Source of the DNA: DASQFQ01 sp039934455
Lineage (GTDB): Bacteria; Actinomycetota; Thermoleophilia; Solirubrobacterales; Solirubrobacteraceae
Reading direction: 5' to 3'
Assembly: GCA_039934455.1 (NCBI GenBank)
Contig: JBDTMF010000001.1
Location: 1 to 64,000, forward strand
Length of the DNA: 64,000 nt
In this document: piece after piece, positions 41,184-48,174 of the stretch
Position numbering within the stretch: position 1 is the first letter of the stretch
Layout of the letters: each line of letters starts with the position of its first letter
Position numbers and translations under genes: made by a program
Notes under the pieces: model-generated
What the model saw: only the letters and a program-made list of their open reading frames with translations
Databases searched by the model: none
Told to the model about the DNA's origin: nothing

Positions 41184-41264
41184 GGTGAGAGAATTTTGTT
41201 GGGTGAGGGGAGTATTCGTGGGGTACGGTCAGAACAACGCTCGACTCGGTAGGGAGACGGCGCC

Positions 41265-41501
41265 ATCCTCGTACTGACCCGTAAGTCAAATCAGTCCATC
41301 ATGATCGGCGACGACATCGAGGTGTCGGTCCTGTCGATCATGGGAGAGAAGGTCCGGATCGGCATCCAAGCGCCGAGGGACATCCCCGTGTTCCGGAAAG
41401 AGGTCTACCTGGAGATCCAACAGGAGAACCTCGCGGCCGGTGCCAATGCCCGGGCGGAGGTCGACGACGCGCTCAAGCGGCTGTCGTCGAAGGAAAAGTA
41501 G
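41265..41501 (+). CDS. csrA: Carbon storage regulator CsrA, apparent ATC start
   Basis: RNA-binding post-transcriptional regulator that blocks translation at GGA motifs. The frame reads ILVLTRKSNQSIMIGDDIEVSVLS, then KVRIGIQAPRDIPVFRKEVYLEIQQEN, a complete CsrA with the binding residues of strand 1 (LTRK) and strand 5 (FRKEV). No ATG/GTG/TTG precedes strand 1, because an in-frame TAG lies at 41250. ATC 41265 is 7 nt after the Shine-Dalgarno AGGGAGA (41251-41257). ATG 41301 would remove strand 1. 78 aa. No flagellar or fliW gene is in the window. Confidence 0.88.
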   Translation: MLVLTRKSNQSIMIGDDIEVSVLSIMGEKVRIGIQAPRDIPVFRKEVYLEIQQENLAAGANARAEVDDALKRLSSKEK

Positions 41502-41518
41502 GCGCTTCAACTGCGCGA

Positions 41519-41629
41519 GGGTCCGGATTAGGGTTTCGCCTGCCAGGCGAGTCGACTCCGTCTAGGCGTGAGCTTCGGGTCCTTGCCGTTCGGAGGGCTG
41601 ACTCCGTCGGACTCGCCTTCGGCGACGTT
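41519..41629 (-). repeat. Dispersed repeat element, long intergenic copy
   Basis: Matches the mfd repeat on the opposite strand. It has the same terminal hairpins (CGCCTTCGGCG near 41613-41623 and TCGCCT-GCC-AGGCGA near 41537-41551) and a 10-bp palindrome GAGTCGACTC. It carries 46 extra nt between two GACTCCGTC direct repeats (41554-41562 and 41600-41608). It lies between csrA and the convergent 41635 gene, 5 nt past that gene's stop. Read on the minus strand it is open (NVAEGESDGVSPP...), ending at TAA near 41528. Confidence 0.8.
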
Positions 41630-41634
41630 GGGTA

Positions 41635-41874
41635 TTAGCCCATCACGTAATACAGCGTCTCGAACATGGCGATCGTCACGATCACCGCGGTCGAGATGAG
41701 CGTGAGCAGGACCAGCCAGAAGCGCAGCGAGCCGCGCTTGTGGGCCTTCTCGCGATGGCGGACGCGGGTACGGCGGATCGCCTGCTGCTGCAGGCGTTCA
41801 CGGCGTTCGCGGTCGGACTCGATCTCTTCGACGAACTGCGCCTCGATATCGGCCAGGCTCTGTCGCATGCGCAT
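41635..41874 (-). CDS. Small membrane protein with basic helix
   Basis: A 79-aa protein: a charged amphipathic helix (SLADIEAQFVEEIESDRERRERLQQQAIRR), a basic patch, then one C-terminal membrane segment (FWLVLLTLISTAVIVTIAMFETLYYV). It is probably anchored with its N-terminus in the cytoplasm. Unknown function. ATG 41874 is preferred to the TTG at 41880. Confidence 0.65.
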   Translation of the reverse strand: MRMRQSLADIEAQFVEEIESDRERRERLQQQAIRRTRVRHREKAHKRGSLRFWLVLLTLISTAVIVTIAMFETLYYVMG

Positions 41875-41890
41875 GGACAAGGCGATGATC

Positions 41891-42439
41891 TTATGACGCC
41901 GGACAAGCCGACCACAGTCCGCGGCCCGCGCGGCGGGCGGCGGAGGACAGCCGGCGGAAGTCCTCGGCGTGCGCGACGTTGGGCGGGATCGTCAGCGGCA
42001 CGGCGTACCCCCGGCGCACCAGGGCGGCGTTGACGAAGCGCCCGTCGCGCGCCCGGTAGACGTAGGCGAGCAGCCGCCCGTAGCGGTCGCGCGCCTCGGC
42101 GTCGAGCACCAGCAGCACCCGCTCGCCGTCGACGAGGCGGTGATTGAACGCGCTGGCGCGCTTGGCGAAGCACTGGACGGGCGTGCCGGGCTTGACCGAC
42201 TCCGGGGTGTCGACCCCGATGTAGCGGATCGTCTCGTCCCGGCCGTCGACCTGGACGTGGATGGTGTCGCCGTCGACGACGCGCAGGACCCGGCCGGCCG
42301 ACCGCTGCCCGCGCTCGCGCGACCCGCCCGAGTCGTCGCCGGCCGTCGCGGTGTAGACCGCGACGGCGAGCACGACGAGCGCAGCGGTGACGAGCGCTCT
42401 GCGCGAGGCAGGGCGGCCGAGGAGACGGGCGCGCGACAT
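41891..42439 (-). CDS. Thermonuclease (SNase) family nuclease, secreted or anchored
   Basis: A 182-aa protein with an N-terminal signal/anchor (ALVTAALVVLAVAVYTATA) and an SNase OB-fold. VLRVVDGDTIHVQVDG and RYIGVDTPES carry the calcium-site Asp residues and the catalytic Arg-Glu; LDAEARDRYGRLLAYVY holds the second Arg. It likely degrades nucleic acids outside the membrane. ATG 42439 is 9 nt after a minus-strand TAGCTT (42454-42449) that sits within the loop of a 9-bp inverted repeat. Confidence 0.88.
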   Translation of the reverse strand: MSRARLLGRPASRRALVTAALVVLAVAVYTATAGDDSGGSRERGQRSAGRVLRVVDGDTIHVQVDGRDETIRYIGVDTPESVKPGTPVQCFAKRASAFNHRLVDGERVLLVLDAEARDRYGRLLAYVYRARDGRFVNAALVRRGYAVPLTIPPNVAHAEDFRRLSSAARRAGRGLWSACPAS

Positions 42440-42465
42440 GGGCGCCCGAAGCTACCCGGGCGCCC
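42440..42465 (-). promoter_or_regulatory. Thermonuclease promoter inside an inverted repeat
   Basis: GGGCGCCCG (42440-42448) and CGGGCGCCC (42457-42465) are perfect 9-bp arms. The 8-nt loop contains the minus-strand -10 TAGCTT. This could be an operator or a leader hairpin. Confidence 0.45.
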
Positions 42466-42499
42466 GGCGCCGCGGGCGAGATGTTGCAGTTTTGGTGCT

Positions 42500-43426
42500 C
42501 TAGACGCGCGCGGAGGACTCCGCGTCGTCGTAGACCTTGATGAAGCGCAGGTAGTTGTCGGCGACCTGCTCCGCGGCGGCCTTGCGTTCGAGGTCGCCCG
42601 CGAGGAAGCCCTTGAGCGCGTCCCACCAGATCGAGCGGCCGATCGCGAAGCCGATGAAGCCCTCCACCGGCGCGGCCTGCTGCAGCCAGTGGTCGACCTT
42701 CTCGTCGCTCGCGCCCCGGCCGAGCAGGACGGACGTGACGCCCTCGCGCCCCTCGCCCGCCCGTGTCTGGCGGATCAGCATCTCGGCGTCCTCCTGCGCG
42801 TCGACGCCTTCGATCTTCCAGACGTCGGCCTCGACGCCGTAGTCCTGGATCTGCTCGATCGCGCGCCGCATCAGCTCGGGCCGCAACTCGGCGTCGTAGC
42901 GGTCGGTGTCGCCGCCCACGGACTCGAGTTGGTCGTCCTCGGCGGGCACCAGCAGCTCGAACAGGAACAGGCGGTCGTGCTCGTGCAGCCAGTCGGAGAG
43001 TTCCTTGAGGCGGCTGAGCTGGCGCTCGTTCATCTCCGGGTCGCCGTCTGGGTTCAGACGCACGAGAACCTTCGAGAAGTCCGGGTCGTTGTCCTCGATG
43101 TGCTTGCCGAACTCCGCGTCGTACTGGAAGTCGAAGTCCGGCTGGCCGCTCTTCTCGACCGGCTGGGCGAGCTTGAGCCCGTGCTCCTTGGCGAGCGTCG
43201 GGATGTCGGAGCCGAACTGCTCGTCGACGAGCACGCCCGTCGCCGCTGCGTCGACGCCGCGCTCGACGGCGATCTCCATGCCCTCGTAGATCAGCTTCTT
43301 GGCGTCGGAGATCGTGTCCGTCTCCTCCGGCGTGGGGTCGCCCTCGATCCCGAACATCTTCGTCTGGAACGAGCCCCGGTGGTCGAAGGCGAGGATGTAG
43401 AGCTTTCCGTTGTAGCCAAGGGCCAT
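42500..43426 (-). CDS. DUF2090 / sugar-acid aldolase-like protein
   Basis: A 308-aa TIM-barrel protein like the DUF2090 domain, which in IolC/IolJ fusions is linked to 2-deoxy-5-keto-gluconate-6-phosphate metabolism. The N-terminus GYNGKLYILAFDHRGSFQTKMFG is the hallmark. WKIEGVDAQEDAEML, VLLGRGASDEKVDHWL and FAIGRSIWWDALKGFLAG follow. The reaction is unproven. ATG 43426 has AAGGTGG 6 nt upstream as ribosome site, preferred over GTG 43435. Confidence 0.78.
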   Translation of the reverse strand: MALGYNGKLYILAFDHRGSFQTKMFGIEGDPTPEETDTISDAKKLIYEGMEIAVERGVDAAATGVLVDEQFGSDIPTLAKEHGLKLAQPVEKSGQPDFDFQYDAEFGKHIEDNDPDFSKVLVRLNPDGDPEMNERQLSRLKELSDWLHEHDRLFLFELLVPAEDDQLESVGGDTDRYDAELRPELMRRAIEQIQDYGVEADVWKIEGVDAQEDAEMLIRQTRAGEGREGVTSVLLGRGASDEKVDHWLQQAAPVEGFIGFAIGRSIWWDALKGFLAGDLERKAAAEQVADNYLRFIKVYDDAESSARV

Positions 43427-43468
43427 GGGAACCACCTTTGTCGGGACTGGGAGACGCGGACAACAGGC

Positions 43469-43474
43469 TACCCT
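43469..43474 (+). promoter_or_regulatory. -10 hexamer TACCCT for the GCS2-like gene
   Basis: TACCCT followed by 8 nt and GTG 43483: predicted leaderless start. Confidence 0.5.
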
Positions 43475-43482
43475 CCCGCGCC

Positions 43483-44595
43483 GTGGAGCCGAACTTCACC
43501 GGCCCCAGCTACACCATAGGCGTCGAGGAAGAATTGATGATCCTCGACCCGGAGAGCTGGGAGCTGGCCAACGCGATCGAGGGGCTGCTCGAGGACAGCG
43601 GCGGCGACGACACCGGCGATATCAAACCCGAGCTCCACGAGTCCGTGCTCGAGATCGCCACGAAGCCGTGCCAGGACACGCGCGAGGCGGGCACGGAGCT
43701 GCGCGGGCTGCGTCGCCAGGTCGCCGAGGTCGCCGCCCGCCGCGATCTCACGATCGGCTCCGCCGGCACGCACCCGTTCGCACGCTGGGAGGACCAGCGC
43801 ATCTCCGCGCGCCCGCGCTACCGCGACCTGATCGAGATGCTCCGCTTCGTCGCGCGCCAGGAGGTCATCTTCGGCCTCCACGTCCACGTCGGGATCGACG
43901 ACGCCGACAAGGCCATCCACGTCGCCAACGGGATGCGCGCCCACTGCGGGCTGCTGCTGGCGCTGTCGGCCAACTCGCCCTTCTGGCGCGGCGACGACAC
44001 GGGGCTGGCCTCCGCCCGGATGCCGATCTTCCGCCAGTTCCCGCGCGTGGGGATGCCGCCCGCCTACCGGGACTGGGCCGACTTCGAGCGCCGCATCGGC
44101 TTCATGGTCGACTCGAAGGTGATGGAGGACTACACCTACCTCTGGTACGACGTGCGGCCGCACCCGAACTTCGGAACGGTCGAGATCCGCACGATGGACG
44201 CGCAGACCAGGGTCGAGCACACGCTCGCGCTCGCGGCGCTGATCCAGGCCATGGCCAAGGAGCTCGCCGAGCACTACGAGTCGGGCGAGAAGCTCGCCGA
44301 CTACCCCTACGAGATGCTCGACGAGAACCGCTGGATCGCCGCGCGGCACGGTCTCGACGGCGAGCTCGTCGACCTCCCGAGCTTCGAGCGGGTGGGGGCG
44401 AAGGCGCTCGCGCGGCGCGTCTACGACCGGCTCGCGGAGCACGCGCAGGACCTCGGCTCGGCCGCCGAGCTGGAGGGGATCCTCGACCTGCTCGAGGGCG
44501 GCAACGGCGCTGCGCGCCAGAAGCTCGTCCACCAGGCCAACCACGACCTCCACGAGGTCGTGCGCGAGATCGCGACGGCCACGCTGGCCGAGTAG
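43483..44595 (+). CDS. Carboxylate-amine ligase, GCS2/YbdK type
   Basis: A 370-aa ATP-grasp-like ligase of the glutamate-cysteine ligase 2 family: YTIGVEEELMILDPESWEL at the N-terminus, GSAGTHPFARWEDQ, FGLHVHVGIDDAD, and FGTVEIRTMDAQTRVEH. Known members form gamma-glutamylcysteine weakly or act on other acids, so the name ligase is safer than GshA. GTG 43483 is supported by the TACCCT-N8 arrangement. The longer frame from 43438 adds residues unlike the family. Confidence 0.88.
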   Translation: MEPNFTGPSYTIGVEEELMILDPESWELANAIEGLLEDSGGDDTGDIKPELHESVLEIATKPCQDTREAGTELRGLRRQVAEVAARRDLTIGSAGTHPFARWEDQRISARPRYRDLIEMLRFVARQEVIFGLHVHVGIDDADKAIHVANGMRAHCGLLLALSANSPFWRGDDTGLASARMPIFRQFPRVGMPPAYRDWADFERRIGFMVDSKVMEDYTYLWYDVRPHPNFGTVEIRTMDAQTRVEHTLALAALIQAMAKELAEHYESGEKLADYPYEMLDENRWIAARHGLDGELVDLPSFERVGAKALARRVYDRLAEHAQDLGSAAELEGILDLLEGGNGAARQKLVHQANHDLHEVVREIATATLAE

Positions 44596-44628
44596 CGCCA
44601 ACCTGCGGGGCGGCCCTTGGGGGGCGCG

Positions 44629-44634
44629 TAGAAT
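44629..44634 (+). promoter_or_regulatory. -10 hexamer TAGAAT for the rhomboid-like gene
   Basis: TAGAAT-N7-GTG 44642: predicted leaderless start. Confidence 0.6.
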
Positions 44635-44641
44635 CGCTTCT

Positions 44642-45400
44642 GTGGCCAGCGGACCCGAGCTCTTCGTCGTCTGCAAGAAGTGCAACTCCGAGGTGTCGCC
44701 GTACATCACGGAGTGCCCTTACTGCGGCACCCGCCTGCGCAAGCGCGCGCCCAAGCTCGAGAAGGGCGGCGGGCCCCCGCGCGCGGCGCGCCGGCGCGAG
44801 CGGCCGAAGCTCAGCCGCCTGAAGCCCGGCGAGATTCCCGGCGTTCGCGCCGAACACCGGCCGTACGCCACGATCTCGGTCGTCCTCGTCACGGTGCTCG
44901 CCTCGCTGGCCTTCCAGGCCGGCGCCTACGACGCGGTCACGAACGTCGCGCTGCAGGGCCCGATCGACGGCGAGTGGTGGAAGCTCGTCACGACCCTCTT
45001 CGTGTACCTCTCGACCGGCTATGAGGTCGTCGCGCTCGGTGCGATCTTCCTCTTCGGCTGGCTGCTCGAGCGCCGCCACGGAGCGTGGGCGCCGCTGCTC
45101 GTCTTCTTCGTGGGCGGGGCCGCCGGCGCGGCCCTCGTCGTCGGCCTGGACGAAGGCGCCGCCGCGTGGGGAGCCAACTCGTCAGCGCTCGCACTACTCG
45201 CCGCCTGGACCATCCGCGACGTCCTGGCGCGGCGGCGCGGTGAGGAGGACGATGCCGACCTGCTCGGCGTGCTCGCGCTCGCGGTCGTCCTGGTCCTGAT
45301 CCCGCTCGTGGCCACGGAGGCCCACTCGCTCGCCGGCCTCGGCGGCGGCGTCGCGGGGATGTTGCTCGGCTTCGTGCTCGCCCGCGTTCCCCAGCGCTAG
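44642..45400 (+). CDS. Rhomboid-like membrane protein with N-terminal zinc ribbon
   Basis: A 252-aa protein. Residues 11-32 are a zinc ribbon (VCKKCNSEVSPYITECPYCGTRL, two CxxC pairs). After a basic linker come about six membrane helices of rhomboid type: EWWKLVTTLFVYLS, GANSSALALLAAW with the likely serine nucleophile, and EAHSLAGLGGGVAGMLLG with the catalytic His. The Ser motif is GANSS rather than GxSG, so activity is uncertain. It may cleave or bind membrane proteins. The stop shares CTAG with selD. Confidence 0.8.
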   Translation: MASGPELFVVCKKCNSEVSPYITECPYCGTRLRKRAPKLEKGGGPPRAARRRERPKLSRLKPGEIPGVRAEHRPYATISVVLVTVLASLAFQAGAYDAVTNVALQGPIDGEWWKLVTTLFVYLSTGYEVVALGAIFLFGWLLERRHGAWAPLLVFFVGGAAGAALVVGLDEGAAAWGANSSALALLAAWTIRDVLARRRGEEDDADLLGVLALAVVLVLIPLVATEAHSLAGLGGGVAGMLLGFVLARVPQR

Positions 45401-46401
45401 CGAACGCTGATCGTCCCCGGCTCGCCGGCCACGAGCCGGCCGATCGCGGATCCCTCCATCGCGGCGCCCGCCGGGATGGCGGCGAGGAGCCCGCCGCTCG
45501 TCATCGCGTCGCACAGCAGGCGCCGGCGCGGCTCGGGCACGCTGCCCGCCCAGGTCGTGAAACCCTCCGCGTCCGCGCGGTTGCGCCTGGAGCCGCCCGC
45601 GAGCGCCGCCTCGCCGGCCAGCAGGTCGAGCACGCCGTCGATCGCGGGGACCGCGGCGGCGTCGATCTCGGCGGCGAGGCCGCTCGCCTCCGCCAGCTCG
45701 TGCAGGTGGCCGAGCAGGCCGAAGCCGGTGACGTCGGTGAGCGCGTGCGCGCCGGCATCGCGGGCCTGCTCGGCGCCGCGGTCGTTGAGCGTCGTCATGA
45801 CCTCGATCGCGCGTGCTACGAGCGCCGGCTCCGCCAGCCCGCGCTTGATCGCTGTGGCGACGGCGCCGGCGCCGAGCGGCTTGGTCAGCACGAGCGCGTC
45901 CCCGTCGCGCCCGCCGGAGTTCATGAGCACGCGATCGGGATGGACGGTGCCGCAGACGGCGAGCCCGTACTTGGGCTCCGGATCGTCGATCGAGTGGCCG
46001 CCGACGATGCTCGCGCCGGCGGCGGCGACCGCGTCGGCCCCGCCGCGCAGGATCTCGGCGAGGATCTCCGGCCCGAGCATCGCGAGCGGATAGGCGACGA
46101 GGTTGAGCGCGGAGACCGGGACGCCGCCCATCGCGTAGATGTCCGACAGCGCGTTGGCGGCGGCGATCTGCCCGAACTCGTACGGATCGTCGACGATCGG
46201 CGTGAAGAAGTCGGCGGTCTGCACAATCGCCAGGTCGTCGGTCAGCCGGACGACGCCGGCGTCGTCGGCCGTGTCGGTCGCCACCAGCACGCGCGGGTCC
46301 AGCGAGCGCGGCAGCCCCGCCACGATCGGGCGCAGGTCGGCCGCCGACAGCTTGCATCCGCAGCCGGCGCCGTGGGAGAGGGAGGTGAGGGCGGGCGGCA
46401 T
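45397..46401 (-). CDS. selD: Selenide, water dikinase (selenophosphate synthetase)
   Basis: Makes selenophosphate, the selenium donor for selenocysteine and 2-selenouridine. The 334-aa sequence begins LSHGAGCGCKLSAADL, with catalytic Cys14 and Lys17 in the same arrangement as E. coli (Cys, not selenocysteine, form). ATDTADDAGVV, QTADFFTPIVDDPYEFGQIAAANALSDIYAMG and IVGGHSIDDPEPKYGLAV follow. No selA, selB, tRNA-Sec or selU lies nearby. ATG 46401 shares a divergent promoter with the 46423 gene. Confidence 0.94.
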   Translation of the reverse strand: MPPALTSLSHGAGCGCKLSAADLRPIVAGLPRSLDPRVLVATDTADDAGVVRLTDDLAIVQTADFFTPIVDDPYEFGQIAAANALSDIYAMGGVPVSALNLVAYPLAMLGPEILAEILRGGADAVAAAGASIVGGHSIDDPEPKYGLAVCGTVHPDRVLMNSGGRDGDALVLTKPLGAGAVATAIKRGLAEPALVARAIEVMTTLNDRGAEQARDAGAHALTDVTGFGLLGHLHELAEASGLAAEIDAAAVPAIDGVLDLLAGEAALAGGSRRNRADAEGFTTWAGSVPEPRRRLLCDAMTSGGLLAAIPAGAAMEGSAIGRLVAGEPGTISVR

Positions 46402-46408
46402 CGCGACC

Positions 46409-46415
46409 TATCATG
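46409..46415. promoter_or_regulatory. Overlapping divergent -10 elements (selD and the 46423 operon)
   Basis: Plus-strand TATCAT (46409-46414) ends 8 nt before GTG 46423. Minus-strand CATGAT (46415-46410) ends 8 nt before ATG 46401. The two hexamers overlap by 5 bp, giving a symmetric bidirectional promoter with two leaderless starts. Confidence 0.5.
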
Positions 46416-46422
46416 CCCGGCC

Positions 46423-46746
46423 GTGCCGCAGTACACCGACGCGCAGATCGAGGCCGCCATCGCGTCGCTCAGCGAGCCGGGCCGCCTCGAGGAGGCGCAG
46501 CGCCTCGTCGCGAACGCCGCCCCGCAGCTCCAGGGCATCCTCAACCAGGCGCTCGAGTCCGCCGACTGGTTCGGCCCGGCCCACCAGGCCGAGGTCCTCA
46601 GGGCCGCCGGCATCGCCGACCCCGATGAGCGGATGAGCGCCGTGCGGTCGCTGATCGCGGAGGAAACGGGCGTGAGCATGCTGATCGGGGTAGCCGTGGG
46701 ATACGAACTGGCGAACCTGCTGATGGACCCGACCGAAGGAGACTGA
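46423..46746 (+). CDS. Hypothetical helical protein, first gene of an operon
   Basis: A 107-aa predicted all-helical protein (YTDAQIEAAIASLSEPGRLEEAQRLVANAAPQLQGILNQALESADWF) with no named domain. A C-terminal TGVSMLIGVAVGYELANLLM is mildly hydrophobic. GTG 46423 follows TATCAT by 8 nt. It ends 3 nt before the UPF0173 gene. Confidence 0.65.
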   Translation: MPQYTDAQIEAAIASLSEPGRLEEAQRLVANAAPQLQGILNQALESADWFGPAHQAEVLRAAGIADPDERMSAVRSLIAEETGVSMLIGVAVGYELANLLMDPTEGD

Positions 46747-46749
46747 CCG

Positions 46750-47439
46750 ATGGCAGTGGACATCCGCTTCCTGGCCCACGCGGCCGTGCAGCTCACGTCC
46801 GGCGACACGACCGTGCTCGTGGACCCGTTCATCACCGGCAACCCGAAGATCACCGTCGAGGCCTCCGAGCTCGAGCCGACCCACATCTTCCTCACGCACG
46901 GCCACCAGGACCACTACGGCGACACGGTCGAGATCGCCAAGCGCACCGGCGCGACCGTCGTCGCGATCACCGAGATCGCTGCCGAGCTGCAGAGCGAGGA
47001 GGGGCTCGAGAACGTCGTCGATCCGAACCTCGGCGGCACCGTCACCTTCGACTGGGGCTGGGTCAAGCTCGTGCCGGCGTGGCACACCTCGACGACGCCC
47101 AGGGGCCAGGTCAACACGCCCGCCGGGCTGCTGATCAACATCGGCGACACGCTCGTCTACCACGTCGGCGACACCGCGCTGTTCTCCGACCTGCAGCTGA
47201 TCGGGCGCCGTGGCGACAAGGTCGACGTCGCGCTCGTGCCGATCGGAGGCCACTACACGATGGACCGCCACGACGCCGTGACCGCGGTCGAGTTCATCGA
47301 CCCGTCGGTCGTGATCCCCGTCCACTACGACACCTTCCCGCCGATCGAGACCGACGCCGAGGCCTTCAAGGCCGACGTCGAGTCCCAGACGAGCGCGAAG
47401 GTCGTGATCCTGGCGCCGGGCGAGACGCACTCAGCGTGA
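46750..47439 (+). CDS. UPF0173 family metal-dependent hydrolase
   Basis: A 229-aa metallo-beta-lactamase-fold protein: IRFLAHAAVQLTSGDTTVLVDPFITGNP, then THIFLTHGHQDHYGDT (HxHxDH metal motif), WHTS, VYHVGDTALFSDL and IPVHYDTFPP. UPF0173 members hydrolyse phosphoesters or lactones in vitro; the natural substrate is unknown. Second gene of the 46423 operon, coupled to the next by GTGA. Confidence 0.9.
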   Translation: MAVDIRFLAHAAVQLTSGDTTVLVDPFITGNPKITVEASELEPTHIFLTHGHQDHYGDTVEIAKRTGATVVAITEIAAELQSEEGLENVVDPNLGGTVTFDWGWVKLVPAWHTSTTPRGQVNTPAGLLINIGDTLVYHVGDTALFSDLQLIGRRGDKVDVALVPIGGHYTMDRHDAVTAVEFIDPSVVIPVHYDTFPPIETDAEAFKADVESQTSAKVVILAPGETHSA

Positions 47440-47711
47440 CCCACGCGATCGTCCTGATCGAGGCCGAGCGGTCGGCGATGCCGTCGCTCGGCGGTGCGCT
47501 CGCCGACCTCGAGGGCGTCGCCGAGGCATACTCCGTGACGGGCGAATGGGACTACGTGGCGATCGTGCGCGTGCGCGAGCCCGACCAGCTCGCGCCCCTG
47601 ATCACCGGCAAGCTCGCGCAGATCGACGGCATCAAGCGCACGTACACGATGGTCGCCTTCGAGGCCTTCTCGGACCACGATCTCGAGGCGCTGTTCTCGA
47701 TCGGCGAGTGA
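47436..47711 (+). CDS. Stand-alone Lrp/AsnC ligand-binding (RAM) domain protein
   Basis: A 91-aa protein equal to the C-terminal alpha/beta sandwich of Lrp/AsnC regulators: AIVLIEAERSAMPSLGGALADLEGVAEAYSVTGEWDYVAIVRV and IDGIKRTYTMVAF. It has no DNA-binding domain, so it probably senses amino acids as an oligomer or modulates a full-length Lrp. GTG 47436 lies inside the preceding stop; the next gene overlaps by TGATG. Confidence 0.9.
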   Translation: MTHAIVLIEAERSAMPSLGGALADLEGVAEAYSVTGEWDYVAIVRVREPDQLAPLITGKLAQIDGIKRTYTMVAFEAFSDHDLEALFSIGE

Positions 47712-48136
47712 TGCGCGCGCCGGCGGCCGCGCTCGCCGCCTGCCTGTTGGCGGCGGGATGCGGCGGCGGGTCGAAGGAGCGCACCTCGACGCCGACGCCG
47801 ACGGCGAACGCGGCCCGCCAGCCGGAGGCACAGCCCGGCGGCGCCGGCGACGAGCAGCCGATCCGCCAGCCGGTGCGGCTGACGGTCGGCGACCACGGCA
47901 TCAGGCCGAAGCTGAGCAAGGTGTCCGCGTTCCTGGGCGTCGAGCTCGTCATCCGCAACACGAGCTCCCGCGAGCAGGTCGTCACGCTGCTGCACGCCCG
48001 CCCGCGCCGCGCCGCGACCGTCCCCGCGGGGAGGACGGGCCGCCTCCGGCTCGCCGGCCTGCGTCGCGGCCGCTACATCATCCAGGGTTCCACGGGCGCC
48101 CGCGCGACGCTCGTCTCCTCGCTCGACGAACCCTGA
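47711..48136 (+). CDS. Lipoprotein with cupredoxin-like domain
   Basis: A 141-aa exported protein: signal peptide with lipobox LAAGC (about residue 17), a Thr/Pro/Gln-rich linker and a small beta domain (PVRLTVGDHGIRPKLSKVSAFLGVELVIRNTSSREQVVTLL ... GRYIIQG) resembling plastocyanin-type folds. A Cys-Met copper site is not visible. Last gene of the 46423 operon. Confidence 0.75.
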   Translation: MRAPAAALAACLLAAGCGGGSKERTSTPTPTANAARQPEAQPGGAGDEQPIRQPVRLTVGDHGIRPKLSKVSAFLGVELVIRNTSSREQVVTLLHARPRRAATVPAGRTGRLRLAGLRRGRYIIQGSTGARATLVSSLDEP

Positions 48137-48161
48137 GTTGGCCAGCCAGCCAGGCGGTCGG

Positions 48162-48167
48162 TAGGGT
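48162..48167 (+). promoter_or_regulatory. -10 hexamer TAGGGT for the R2-like ferritin gene
   Basis: TAGGGT-N7-ATG 48175, with TTGGCC at 48138-48143 as a possible -35 (18-bp spacer). Confidence 0.6.
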
Positions 48168-48174
48168 GCGCCGC

